From contig NC_090025.1 in NCBI RefSeq assembly GCF_037176765.1, forward strand, positions 171,538,040-171,602,039: 64,000 nt of DNA. The letters are read 5' to 3'. Below are positions 11,955-23,900 of the stretch, in pieces. The DNA comes from Anolis sagrei. Its lineage: Eukaryota; Chordata; Lepidosauria; Squamata; Anolidae. The notes under the pieces were generated by a model that worked only from the letters and a program-made list of their open reading frames with translations, was not told where the DNA came from and searched no databases. Position numbers and translations under genes: made by a program. Positions within the stretch are counted from its first letter, which is position 1, and every line of letters begins with the position of its first letter.

Positions 11955-12185
11955 AGTGATGAGACGCTAGTGAATGGCTATTGGTGTTAATTGTATATTG
12001 TTGTTAATTGTATACTTTTCTATAATATGTTACGATGTTAACTGTTTTTTATACCGTGTGTTGATAGGATTGAATTTTTGCTGTTCTTGTTGTTAACCGC
12101 TGTGAGTCGCCTAAGGGCTGAGAACAGCGATATACAAATAAAGTAAATAATAATGATAAATAATAAATAAATAAATAACAACAAG
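11955..12185 (+). mobile_element. L2-type LINE 3' end
   Basis: AT-rich 3' UTR text leads into 'gtgagtcgcctaagggctga' and the tail 'aaataaagtaaataataat', the form shared with the copy at 55640-55822. The tail of A/T tetranucleotide repeats fits L2-clade LINEs. Confidence 0.7.
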
Positions 12186-12223
12186 AACAACAACAACAGG
12201 GCCAAGCCCAGGGCAAAATACAA

Positions 12224-12532
12224 TTAAAAACAAAACAACCAGAAGAAGAACTTAGTTATTCCACCAGTGGAATAACTGTCGACTTCCACAACGTAACCCT
12301 TGGACAGTAATGTAGCACAAATGCACATTATAAGCCACTGCACGTGACAGTCCTCTTGTATCACAATGCACATGATTATTTCAACACAGAGGTCCAACTG
12401 CAGATTGGGTGGTTCTGTATGTGGAATTTCACTTCCAACATTGTCAGTTACACACAACCACTGTGCATTGCACACACCAAAAACACCCTGCATGAATAGC
12501 CCAAACTATTCCTGATTGTATATTTCAGTAAC
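12224..12532. other. Unannotated sequence
   Basis: Nothing recognisable. It lies between an L2-type tail and a SINE. Confidence 0.4.
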
Positions 12533-12545
12533 ATCTACACCGTTA

Positions 12546-12808
12546 GGAGCCGCAATGGGTTAAACCCTTGTGCCAACAGTTCTGAAGACTGAAGACAGGT
12601 CAGAGGTCCGAATCTGGGGAAAGCACAGATGAGCTCCCTCTGTCAGCTCTAGCTCCCCATGCAGGGACATGAGAAGCCTCCCACGAGGATGGTAAAACAT
12701 AAAAAAAATATGGGTGTCCCCTGGGCAACATCCTTGCAGACAGCCAATTCTCTCACACCAGAGGCGACTTGCAGTTTCTCAAGTTGCTCCTGACACACAC
12801 ACACACAA
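12546..12808 (+). mobile_element. tRNA-derived SINE (family S1)
   Basis: The full-length head (ggagcc..gtgggttaaaccc) contains pol III A- and B-box-like segments, and the body ends in the S1 core 'gcgacttgcagtttctcaag'. It is flanked by a 13-bp TSD atctacac[c/t]gtta (12533-12545 and 12809-12821) with one mismatch. An LTR inserted 13 bp downstream of the 3' TSD. Confidence 0.9.
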
Positions 12809-12834
12809 ATCTACACTGTTAGAGCCACAGTTGG

Positions 12835-13546
12835 TGCTCTGTCACGCGCTGGGCCTGTGAAGAATTTCCTTTAGAATAGGACGTGCAACCTTGGCTCAGC
12901 GGGAAGCCAGGGAACCTAAAGAGAAGTTCTCAGAGGTTTTTCACCACAAATAGTCTTTAGATGGCTTGTGAAGTACAACAAAGTCTTTTATTAATGAACA
13001 ATCAAATAAAAACTTCTCTTGTCTTCAGTAAAGTTAAGCAAATGATTCCAAGCTTTTAGGCAACTGGTGAATTCCTAATCTTGCCCACAAAGGACAGGTA
13101 ACTATCTTCAATAACTTCTTCTTTAAAGGAAAATTCCCCCTTTTAACGTCTCCCAGGTTGACTGTAATCTAACCCTTACTGATGTGGGCTCCACTACCGG
13201 GTCGAACTGCGTCTCGAACGCCAAGTGGACCTACCAGTAAGGCAGTAGACTCTCCAGCTGGAGTTCTTTGGTCTTTAGGGCTGTTTTCCTGGAAATTCTT
13301 GAGGGTTGAAGCTTTTGTACATTAGCTTCCCTTGTTGAAACTAACTAAAAATGGCTCCCTTCCCTTCCCAATTGACCTGAGCAAGGGGCGGGACCAAAAC
13401 TTAACGATGATGGACAGGTGACGTGCCCTATGACTGCAACCAAAAGAAGCCACCTATCTGCAGAGTCCCTGAAACCTAGGACTGCAATCAAACATTTAAT
13501 ACAAAGCAAATAAAGTTGGAGCTCCTGGTACAGCTGTACCAGAACA
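12835..13546 (-). mobile_element. Solo LTR of an LTR retrotransposon (fossil)
   Basis: A 712-bp element reading TG...CA on the minus strand, flanked by a perfect 5-bp TSD (gttgg on plus, 12830-12834 and 13547-13551). An AATAAA polyadenylation signal on the minus strand (about 12990) fits an LTR. No internal coding region or second LTR is present, so this is a solo LTR. The family is not assigned (ERV or Gypsy-like). I judge it moderately old. Confidence 0.82.
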
Positions 13547-13551
13547 GTTGG

Positions 13552-14089
13552 GTTTGGCTTCTTTGATCACTCTCATCTTCACACAGTTATTTGCTGCACA
13601 GATTATAAAAAGTAAGTATGGTTATACTTAGCATATGATGGAGATAAAGAAGAACTCTTATTGTCTTGAGATGACTTCTAACACTAAATATGTTTAGAGT
13701 TACGTGGTTCATCAGGCATGTGTGGCTTACTATGCCCAGAATCCCTAAAGCAGGTGGGATTTGAAGGCCAAAACTTCAGCAACTGATAATTTTTGAAGAG
13801 AGGAAAATCTAAGTGAATTTACTATTTTATCTGAATTGTGTGATTATGAAGATTAATAGCTGATTTTCTTTACAGTCACGGAAAAATCAGCCACATTACA
13901 TGGGTGCCTGGCTGGGAGAGTGAAGCTATCAAGACATTTCTTTTTTCATCAGGCGATAAGTCAATTCTTAGTGCGTTCTAGCCTAATGATTTACCAATGT
14001 GGTCTACTAGTGCCATCTACTGTATAGTGCAGAAAGCATTTTCAAATAATCCTCCCTATCCATAATGCAAGTCTCGATTTTGCCATTTT
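13552..14089. other. Unannotated sequence
   Basis: Nothing recognisable between the solo LTR and the palindromic MITE. Confidence 0.4.
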
Positions 14090-14167
14090 ATATAAAAGAC
14101 ACAATTTACTACTATAGTATCCATAGATTTTGGTTTCCACAGGTGGTTCTGGAGCCAAACTGTAGTG

Positions 14168-14307
14168 CAGGCATCCTCAAACTGAGGCCGGCCCTCCAGC
14201 TGTTTGGGCCTTCAACTCCCAGAATTCCTGACCATTAAACATGATGGCTAGGGCTTCTCGGAGTTGGGGGCCCAAATAGCTGGAGGGCCGCAGTTTGAGG
14301 ATGCCTA
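14168..14307. mobile_element. Palindromic hAT-type MITE
   Basis: The arms start caggcatcctcaaact and end with its inverse (agtttgaggatgcct), so almost the whole 140 bp folds back on itself. Flanks ctgtagtg / ccttagtg match at 6 of 8 positions as an eroded 8-bp TSD. It seems to sit inside an older MER2/Tigger-like piece (about 14090-14160). Confidence 0.8.
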
Positions 14308-14509
14308 CCTTAGTGGATCCCATGCCTCCTGTTGTCCCTAACTTTAAATTAATCTCTTCTCTTACTATAGGAAAAAGAGGTATGTTCTTCCAAAACTCTT
14401 GGTGTGCTTGTTAGTTATAAAGAAGAGCAATTGATTTAACCTATACATATGTAGATAAGTAGTACTACTACTGAGTTACAGAGGGTTTCCGCATATTATT
14501 ACAATCACT

Positions 14510-14769
14510 GGAGCCCCCAGGTTAAACCCCTGTGTTGGCAGGATTGAAGACCAACAGGTCGCAGGTTCGAATCCAGGGAGAGCGCAGATGAGCTCCCTCT
14601 ATCAGCTCCACCTCCTCATATGAGGACACAAGAAAAGCCTCCTACAAGGATCATAAAACATCAAAACATCCGGGCATCCCCTGGGCAACGTCCTTGAAGA
14701 TGGCCAATTCTCTCACACCAGAAGCGACTTGCAGTTTCTCAAGTCGTTCCTGACATGACAAACAAAAAA
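14510..14769 (+). mobile_element. tRNA-derived SINE (family S1)
   Basis: S1 SINE with a good B-box (caggttcgaatcc) and A-rich tail. Flanking copies ttacaatcact / ttgcaatcatt form an 11-bp TSD with two mismatches. Confidence 0.9.
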
Positions 14770-15094
14770 TTGCAATCATTGGTTTTAAGAGTATTTCTCG
14801 AAGCCCTAGTTTTCCCTCCAAAGAAAGACTGTTTACTAGCACTATCAGAAGGTTAATTTATTCTTAATCTTTCATAAATTTTTATTACGTATTTTTAAAA
14901 ATTGCACAAAGTAAAAAGGAGAACAAAGAAGGGGAGTAAGTGTAATGGAGTTCTAAACAGCAGATTAGGACTGTACATACCTCTATTATATCACCGAGGA
15001 AGAGGAAGGGGATTGAGGGGGAGAGAACTTATGTTTGTCGTAATTATTACATCTATATATTCAACTCAAGTGCTATTATACACATCATCTAAAG

Positions 15095-15536
15095 CAGGGG
15101 TCCTCAAACTAAGGCCCAGGGGCTGGATAACGCCCTCCAAGGTCATTTACCTGGCCCTCGCTCAGGGTCAACCTAAGTCTGAAATGACTTGAAAGCACAC
15201 AACAACAATCCTATCTCATCAGCCAAAAGCAGGCCTACATTTTCCATTGAAATACTAATAAGGTTATATTTGTTAAAATTGTTCTTAATTTTAATTATTG
15301 TATTGTTTTTAAATGTTTTTAAATGGTCCACACTTCCCATTGAAATACTAATAAGTTTATATTTGTTAAAATTTTTCATTTAAAGTTTTAAAGTATTTTC
15401 TTGCACTACAAATAAGATATGTCCAGTGTGCATAGGAATTCATTCATGGTTTGTTTTTTTCAAATTATAATCCGGCCCTCCAACAGTTTGAGGGACTATA
15501 ACCTGGCCCTCTGTTTAAAAAGTTTGAGGACCCCTG
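15095..15536 (+). mobile_element. hAT MITE (family A)
   Basis: The termini caggggtcctcaaact and agtttgaggacccctg are perfect inverted repeats. They are flanked by a perfect 8-bp TSD atctaaag (15087-15094 and 15537-15544). 442 bp, no transposase frame, interior AT-rich. Confidence 0.95.
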
Positions 15537-15770
15537 ATCTAAAGTTTTGAAAGTTCCAAATGTTCTGTGTAACATAATAGAACATACTCTTGTTGTCCAA
15601 TGTCAAGATTAGTAGTCATATCTTCGCATACTACCAGATGTTCTTCCAATATTCTTTTCCAGTTCTCTACATGTATTTTACCTAATTTTAACTATTGCCA
15701 TGTACAGTAAATCTAAAAATTCAATTCCATTTGTTAGAAAATTAATATTGTGTAAGTGAGAATATTTTTT

Positions 15771-16010
15771 TCATGTCTGGGGCAACTTGGGAAACTGGTG
15801 TGAGATAATTGGCTGTCTCCAAGGACATTGCCTAGAGGACACCTGGATGTTTTACCATCCTGTGGGAGACTTCTCTCATGTCCCGGCATGGGAAGCTGGA
15901 GCTCACAGATGGGAGCTCACCCCACTCCCCAGATTCAAACTGCAGACCTTTCGGTCAGCAGTCCTGCAGGCACAAGGATTTAACCCATTGTATGTACCAC
16001 CAGGGACTCC
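15771..16010 (-). mobile_element. tRNA-derived SINE (family S1)
   Basis: S1 in minus orientation, with eroded core text at the left edge and the head (ggagtcc..ggtggtac) at the right. Confidence 0.85.
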
Positions 16011-16645
16011 TAGAATTCACTATGTTACATTGTCATCTTTTCTTTTTTAAAACCATGGACAAAATAAGTATTTGTGTATGTGTGTTTATAACAAGGCTTG
16101 TAACCATTTCTATTCTAATTAAAAAAATACTCATAGGTAAATTATTCTTTACACTGAAATTCCATACACACTTAAATTCCATACACACTTACTCTACTTC
16201 CAAGTACACATGACAGGATTTGCCTATTGACGTCACTAGCAAGATGCGAAGTCACATGGTGCAAAGCCCCATTAATTCCGAAAGGGACTTGGATGCAAGA
16301 ACTACCTTTCTCGATATCAGAGCTATTTCCTAATCTCGAAAGGCAGACATCAATATGTTAAGAGTCAGCGTGGTATAGTACTTTGGGTGTTGGGACTACA
16401 ATTCCAGAGACAAGGGTTCATATTCGCATTCAGCTAAGGAAACTTTTGTCAAGTTAACTCTCCCATCCTCGGAGGAAAGCAATGGTAAAACTTCCATGGG
16501 CAATTCCTCCCAAGAAAACATTGCAATAGGGTCAACATTAGGTAATGTTGAGAGGAAGGCACAAAACAAGAACAACAACAACTGTGTTAACCCAGTCCTT
16601 AAATCACAATCTTAACACTATGTGGCCGTTTAAGTAGTGCAAATA
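16011..16645. other. Unannotated sequence
   Basis: No gene or named repeat recognised. Confidence 0.4.
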
Positions 16646-17349
16646 CAGTAGAGCAGGGGTCCTCAAACTAAGGCCCGAGGGCTGGATACGGCCCTCCAAG
16701 GTCATTTACTCGGCCCTCACTCAGGGTCAACCTATGTCTGAAATTACTTGAAAACACACAACAACAACAACAACAACAATCCTATCTCATCACCCAAAAG
16801 CAGGTCCACACTTCCCATTAAAATACTAATAAGTTTATATTTATTAAAATTCTTCTTCATTTTAATTATTGTATTCTTTTAAAGTGTTCTTTGCACTACA
16901 AATAAGATATGTAGAGTGTGCATAGGAATTAATTCATTTTTTTTCCAAATTATAATCCGGCCCTCCAACAGTTTGAGGGGCTGTGACCTGGCCCTCTGTT
17001 GAAAAAGTTTGAGGACCCCTGCAGTAGAGTCTCGCATATTCAACATAAACGGGCAAGCAGAATATTGGATAAGCGAAAATGTTGGATAATAAGGAGAGAT
17101 TAAGGAAAAGAAACATCCATTTATGTTATGATTTTACAAATTAAGCACCAAAACATCATGTTTTACAACAAATGGACAGAAAAAGCAGTTCAAAACAAGG
17201 TAGCGTTATGTAGTAATTACCGTATTTATGAATTTAGCACCAAAACATCACAATGTATTGAAACAGTAGTGGATCCGGGTGGGAGGCAGACTGCATTGGA
17301 TAATACAGACCGTTGGATGAGCAAAGGTTGGATAAGCGAGACTCTACGG
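16646..17349 (+). mobile_element. Tigger/pogo-like MITE, split by a hAT
   Basis: The left terminus cagtagag|tctcgc is inverted at the right end as 'ggataagcgagactctacgg'. TA dinucleotides flank both ends (16644-16645 and 17350-17351), as expected for Tc1/mariner/pogo elements. A family A hAT MITE sits inside its first 8 bp. Without that insert it is about 330 bp and non-coding. Confidence 0.85.
16654..17021 (+). mobile_element. hAT MITE (family A) nested in Tigger-like MITE
   Basis: Same family as 15095-15536. The TSD cagtagag (16646-16653 and 17022-17029) is perfect and equals the first 8 bp of the host Tigger-like element. The interior has an expanded caa repeat. Confidence 0.95.
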
Positions 17350-17464
17350 TAGTGCATTTTAAATAGTGGCCATTTTAAAGTGCAATTCAGAACACATTCA
17401 CTTGAAAGGAAATTCCACTGATTCAAATGGGACTTACTTCAAAATAACAGCATTAGATCGCAGC

Positions 17465-17831
17465 CTGAATTTCATTTTGAGGTTATTTTTATTGACTAAA
17501 CAAATACAGCCAAGGAACTTCAAGAGTTGCATTTTTCAATGATTTACTTTTCAAAAGTAAAAACAAAAGCATATTTAAAATACAAAAGAGTTTTAAAACA
17601 AAGATTAAAAATGATACATTCATGATTATCAGTAAACGCAACATGCTCTCTTCCTTACACAAATCTCAACGTTGATATAGCAGGTCCTTGTCACATTAGT
17701 TTTGACTGTCCCTGTTTCTGGGGAAGAATTTGTTGAATAATCCCCTCCATTTCCAGCATCTATGATCCTAAGTACAATGACTGCAGTCAAAGGTTTTCAT
17801 GTAGTTCTGCTGTTATCCGTACAGTAATTCT
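17465..17831 (-). other. DRAM1: DRAM1 exon 7 with 3' UTR
   Basis: The coding part is 17790-17831 (residues 225-238, [14 protein letters not shown]) with stop TGA at 17787-17789. The acceptor AG is at 17832-17833. The non-coding part runs to a likely polyadenylation signal AATAAA (minus strand, 17488-17493); the cleavage point near 17465 is inferred. Confidence 0.85.
17488..17493 (-). terminator. DRAM1 polyadenylation signal
   Basis: AATAAA on the minus strand about 294 bp downstream of the stop codon. It is the first canonical hexamer I see in the exon 7 region. Use of this site is inferred. Confidence 0.6.
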
Positions 17832-20800
17832 CTAAAATGAAAACAAAACAAGAAGAGCAACACATCAGTAACTCATTATACATAAACTTCTCATTTATCA
17901 GGTGAACGTTGGGAACTACAGGAAAAGAGACTCCACCTGAACATGAGGAAGAACTTCCTAACTGTGAGAGTTGTTCAGCAGTGGAACTCTCTGCCCCAGA
18001 GTGTGGTTGATGCTCCTTCTTTGGAGGCTTTTAAACAGAGACTGGATGGCCATCTGTCAGGGGTGCTTTGAATGAGATTATCCTGCTTCTTGGCAGGGGG
18101 TTGGACTGGATGGCCCATGAGGTCTCTTCCAACTCTATGATTCTATGAATCTCAAAGTCCTCCAGATGTTTCCAGACTCCAGTTCCTAGGAGATCTAGTC
18201 AGCATAGCCTATGAAGAGAAACTTCAATGATAGTTGCTTTTGGTCTAACATCTGGAGGGCCACACAATTCTCACTCTTATGTTAGAATCTGGACAAAAAC
18301 AGACCTGGATATTTAGATACTAGGCATGGGCGATCCATGGTTCTAAATAGTTCTAAAGTACTTACAAAACTAGAGGGCGCTGGTGCTTTGCTTCTATAAT
18401 GTTGCTGAAATTCTGGTGGTGAAAATTTTTCTAACAAAACTTTCAAAATTTCGTTATAAATGGCAGTTCCTAATTGCTTCTGTCATAGAAATCACCAATA
18501 ACGAAACAATAATGCAATTTTGAAAGTTTTGTTAGTGTTCTGATATATAGATAACAGAGCGAAAGTTTGCAGCAAACAGCAAGAAACAACAGATTAGACC
18601 CAAAGTGTAAATTAGAGGTTCATTTCTGCTTTTTCTTCAAAATTAATTAAAATACAGTTTATAAAGTTGCTTTTAAAGGCTGACTTGTTTGCTCTGAATA
18701 TGAAATCATCTGCCATCTATTATACGCACCTGAAAATCGTTGATGAAAGTTAGGAAGAAGAACACAAAACCAAAGGCTACTGTCCATTCACAGAATGCAC
18801 TCACAATATGATACACATAATCCTATAGGAAGAAGAAATGAAAACAATAAGAACAAACTCTAAATAGATTTAAAAGGTTTAGCATTTTCTGGGAGTGCAA
18901 TGTTGTAAGTAGATGATTGTTTAAATGTAGGTCTCTCTAAAATTGAGGTCCCCTGCTGAGAATATTTATCCAAGAGTCCCTCGAGCACCACACCAACTGA
19001 GATCATATTAAGGAAGAGGTTGTGGTGGTGTTGGTGATTTTTGTTATTCTGTTGTCTTTTCAACACAGCACAATTATAGTGCCTTGATAATGACTTCAAC
19101 TGCCATAGTTCCACTCCATGGACTTGTCCAGTTTACATACTGCGAGATATTTAGCTATTGTTTGGTTTTTGTTTTGTTTTGTTTGTTTTTTCGTGTCAGG
19201 AGCGACTTGAGAAACAGCAAGGCACTTCTGGTGTGAGAGAAATGGCCATCTGCAAGGACATTGGCCTGGGGACGCCTGGATATTTTGATGCTTTACCATC
19301 TTTGTGGGAGGCTTCTCTCATGTCCGCATGGGAAGCCAGAGCTGACAGAGGGAGCTCATCCGCACTCTCTCCTGATTTGAACCTGCAACCTGTCAGTCTT
19401 CAGTCCTGTCGGCACAAGGGTTTATTCCATTGTGCCACTGGGGGCTCCAGTGAAGCACCAGCTCTCTTTGTCACTTTGGTGAAGTGCCAGTATTCTTTGT
19501 CAGACAAGACAAAAGACCTTGTTAAACTACATCTCCCATTATGCCATAACACTGAGCCTGGCTGTTAAAGTAATGTCGAGGTGTGTTAATTTTACAGTGT
19601 AGATGCGCCCTCTGAAGCTATGTAGGGTCAGGCCTGGTTTAATTCTAGGATGGAGGACGCTAGGGAATACTGTGCACTCTAGGCTGTTTCAGAGGGAGGC
19701 AACAACAAATCATCTTAAGAAAAACTGACAGTTAGTGGGGTTGCCATAGGTTGACAGACAACCTGAAGGCACATAAAGGTACATAACAGTGTCATTAGAA
19801 GCACATCTTAATTGGATGTGCATTGTAGAAGGCTTTCATGGCTGGAATCACTGGGTTGTTGTAGGTTTTTTCGGGCTATATGGCCATGTTCATGTTCTAG
19901 AGGCATTCTAGAACATGGCCATATAGCCCGAAAAAACCTACAACAACCCAGTGATTCCAGCCATGAAAGCCTTCTACAATACACATCTTAATTATTGTGT
20001 AGAATTCATAAGGGCACTGCTCCCTCTTGTGGCACAAAATATCCACAGACAAAATAGCTGGAAATTACAGGTACAAAATAACAGAAATTTGCAGCTACCA
20101 TCAACTGCAAAACCAAAACAGTAGCACAAAGTTTTTCCTAAATGTATTATATACTCCTTGTGTGTGTGAAAATGTTTCTTGTGTGTGTGAAAATGCCTTG
20201 TGTGTTTGTGTTGTTCTTCTAAATGTATTATGTACCCCTTGTGTGTGTGCATTGATCTTCTAAATGTATTATATATCCCTTGTGTGTGTGCATATCTCTC
20301 TTTTTTGGGATTGAGAACAAGGTGCTATTCTGCTCATGGGGTCTGGGAGTTTGAATGGCCCCCAGGATCCATGTAGTCCAGGGCAACTGTGGAAGACTGT
20401 GGTCACATTACCCCTGCACTTGCTCCAGGAAAAAAAATTGCAATTCTCTATTGAACGTAGCCAAAATTAAATAGCAGTTAATCATGGACTAACTGGCTGA
20501 AGAATGAAATATTTTACCTAATGAGGTTTTACCTTTTCACCTGGATTCCAGTCAATTTTTGTTATGGAAATTAGTGAAGCACATGCAATCACTGCAGAAT
20601 GAAAGATTAAGGAGGAAATAACAGAGTTTTAAAAATGAATCATAAAATGTACTATGCTACCCATGTCGCACAAATTGCACACTTTTGCTATACACCTTTA
20701 ACAAGTAAACCAAGGATAGGGAAAATCCAGCCGTGGGACCACATGCAACCCTGCTCTCTGTTGCTACAAAAACAGTGATGCTTTTGCAATCCTTGACCAC

Positions 20801-20903
20801 TTTCAACTTCCCTGATAGTCATTTCTTGCCCAAACAAGCATGACTGGAAACTTCCAGGACTGGTTATTTAACTTCTAAATGCATAGATTGAGGGGAGTCC
20901 TGC

Positions 20904-20934
<31 letters not shown>

Positions 20935-23900
20935 CAACAACAACAACAACAACAAAACTCCAATAACACAATTTCACAAAAGCCAAAAGATCAATTCTAC
21001 CCCCTTCTGTTTTTGATTTTCTCATTTTGGATTGTCTGTCCAGTACTTGAGAGTCTTGGGCCTCAGATCTCTCACTGTTGCCATGTTTCTACTGCAACTA
21101 AATCTGTGATGGAAACAAACTGAAAGAGCTGATACCTCAGAATAAGCCATCAAATAGCTGAGATCCTAATTTGGAATGCTCATATTATTCAGATATTATG
21201 ACTGTATTCCTAGGCTTGTGCAACATGTTGACTGAAGTGAGATAAGCATGCTACTTTATTTACATAGAAAGTTATTACAAGACCTAGAAATATTAAAATG
21301 TTTTGGGCTGGGCTTCAGCACAGCTGGTTAATTACCAGCAGCAATACATCTTACCAATCAAAAGGTTGGCAGTTCGAAGCCTGGAAAGGTTGAGCACCTG
21401 ACCTTCAGCCTAGCTTACTGTCCACCTAAGCAGCTCGAAAACAGCTGTGAGCTGTGAGTAGAGAAATTAGGTACAGCTTAAGCAATGAGGTATTTTTGGT
21501 ACCATAAAAGAAATACCAGAAAAATGCCAGCTATCAAAAGAAGGAGGAAGTCTGTGATCAAGGCTCTTCGTCATAGAGGATGGAACAACAGCACTCCCTC
21601 CAGAATGCTGAAGTTGGGGGGGGGGGGGGGGGTGCCAACAAAATACCTCTATCAGCTGTCTGTCCTGTCTGTTTAACAGTATTGAATGTTTGTCATGTAT
21701 GTGTTCTGTGATCTGCCCTGAGTCCCCTTTGGGGTGAGAAGGGCAAGATATAAATGCTGTAAATAAATAAATAAATAAATTTTAGATACCTAAGTCACAT
21801 CTTTGGATTACAGTGACCTGAAGCCCCAACCAAATGTCCAGTTGGTATATTTAGAAATGTCCCAAAAAGGATACTGGGGAGGATAGCGACTGCAGTAATT
21901 ATAGAGAGGAACAGCCTTATGAGGCATATACACTGAGTACTCCACTGCGGGCACGATTTGTAAGAGATGAATGTTTGAAACATAATGTAGAAAGTACCAA
22001 AGAGAAATGCCACAAGGGCTCCTCCATCGTGTACAGCAGGGACTGTGAGCTCCTGCAAAGAGAATTGAGAAGACAATTGAGAAGGCCTTATTGAAGATTT
22101 CAGTTGCACTAATATAGACACAAACTACCAAAAGCAGAAAAACAGGTGCAGGGTTAGATAAAAAAGACTCTGTAATTATGGCTTGCTCAAATGTTCAATC
22201 TCCGAATTATACAGGATCATTTCCTTGAGATATTTTGCCAACCAAGATTGTCATTATTCTTTAAAAAGTTAGCCTATTACGTTTTGAAAAAGCAAACGTC
22301 AGTCTAAAATCCCTGCTTCAACATATGAGCATGGTTTGGATCATTAGCATTGCTTGCTGTTTAGGGCAATATGTTAATAATAGGTTACTACCAAGAGGCT
22401 GTAATCTCAATCAAAATAATACCAGAGAACCTGGAATCTCAGAACAGTTTATTACGCTTGCTCAATGTACTGAAGGAGGGAGTACTTCCACTGAGTAGAA
22501 GCTGACTAATGGGTTCTTTCCTATTGAGCATGACTTTAAAAAAATTCAAGCAAACTCATTATTCACATCATCCTGGACTAAGGAATTATTCTAAGCCATG
22601 CCAGGCAAATCCTGGTAAACACAAGTGCAACAAGATTATGTTGTGATGACATTTTTAATGCCATCCCTAATCCCCAATACTAGGAGAGGTGGTTTCGTTT
22701 TCCTGTAATTTGCTATGACTTTCATCTGTTTCCAGGACTTTTGGATTCCTCAAAGCAATGGAAGAATACCAGGTATGGGAAAACTTAGGCCCTCCGGGTG
22801 TTTTTGGACTTCAACTCCCACAATTCCAAACAGCCTACAAGCTGTTAGGAATTGTGAGAGTTGAAGTCCAAAAGACTTGGAGGGCCGATGTTTGTCCATG
22901 CCTGATTTTTCCTTTCATGTCAGGAGCTACTTGAGAAACTGCAAGTTGTTTCTGGTGTGAGAGAATTGGCTGTCTGCAAGGACTTTGCCCAGGGGACGCC
23001 TGGATGTTTTGATGTTTTACCATCCTTATGGGAGGCTTCTCTCATGTCACCTTGATTAGCACTGAATGATCTCACTGGCTCAAAGCCTGGCTGATTCTGC
23101 CTGGAGGCATCTTTTGTTGCGAGGTGTTAGCTGGCCCTGATTGTTTCTTCCCTGGAAGAGAAGCTACAAGGCCATTCAATGCTAATGAGGGTCTTGTTAT
23201 TTTCTGGTCAGCCTTTAACAATTTTTTTAATGTTGCTCAAAATTACTTCTCCATCTGTCCTGAAGATTTAATCATTTTCTTCTCCCTCTTATGGAAAAAT
23301 TCCTTGCAAACTGAAAGCACTTATTTCATGATCTACATACATTCTGTAGTAAAAATACTCCAAAAATATCAGAAGTACATGGGAGGGGGGTTTGAAATAC
23401 TGCAAAAAGAGTAACTTTTCTAAACTTTGGGTTGGAAACAATACATAATTGGAGTCACATAATGGAATGAAAACACCTGTAAATGGCTTCAGACAGACCT
23501 TTTTAGGACCGTTTTTATCAATGTTAAATGGAAATAATTTTAACATTTCTTGCAATATCCATTCTAGTTTTCTGCTATTGCTTTGAATTGAGTTGTTTTG
23601 AAAGCATGATCTTAAAATTCTTTTAGAATAGGACATTCAATGCTTCATGGTGCACAATTTAATACATGACAAACATAAAGATGTACTTATTCAGCGTTAC
23701 CTGGAAGCTTGCAACAATTCCCATTCCAATACAGCCCAGCAGCCCAATGGTCAGTGCCGCCAGATTGCACCAAGGAGAAATAAAATCCGTAATTTCATTT
23801 TGCTTTTTTACAATTAGATATCTGATATACATTGTAACTGCACCTAAAAGACACACAGAGAGATAGCAAAAAAAATATTCAGACATTTTTCAAAAAGCAA

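Noticed and set aside
1-17460. WASHC3 (CCDC53), expected next to DRAM1 from human synteny
   Set aside because: I looked for its protein motifs and found no matching exon; it probably lies beyond the left edge.
19612-19690. 5S rRNA gene
   Set aside because: Only the 3' half of 5S is present, diverged and fused to a SINE body; three other copies are similar.
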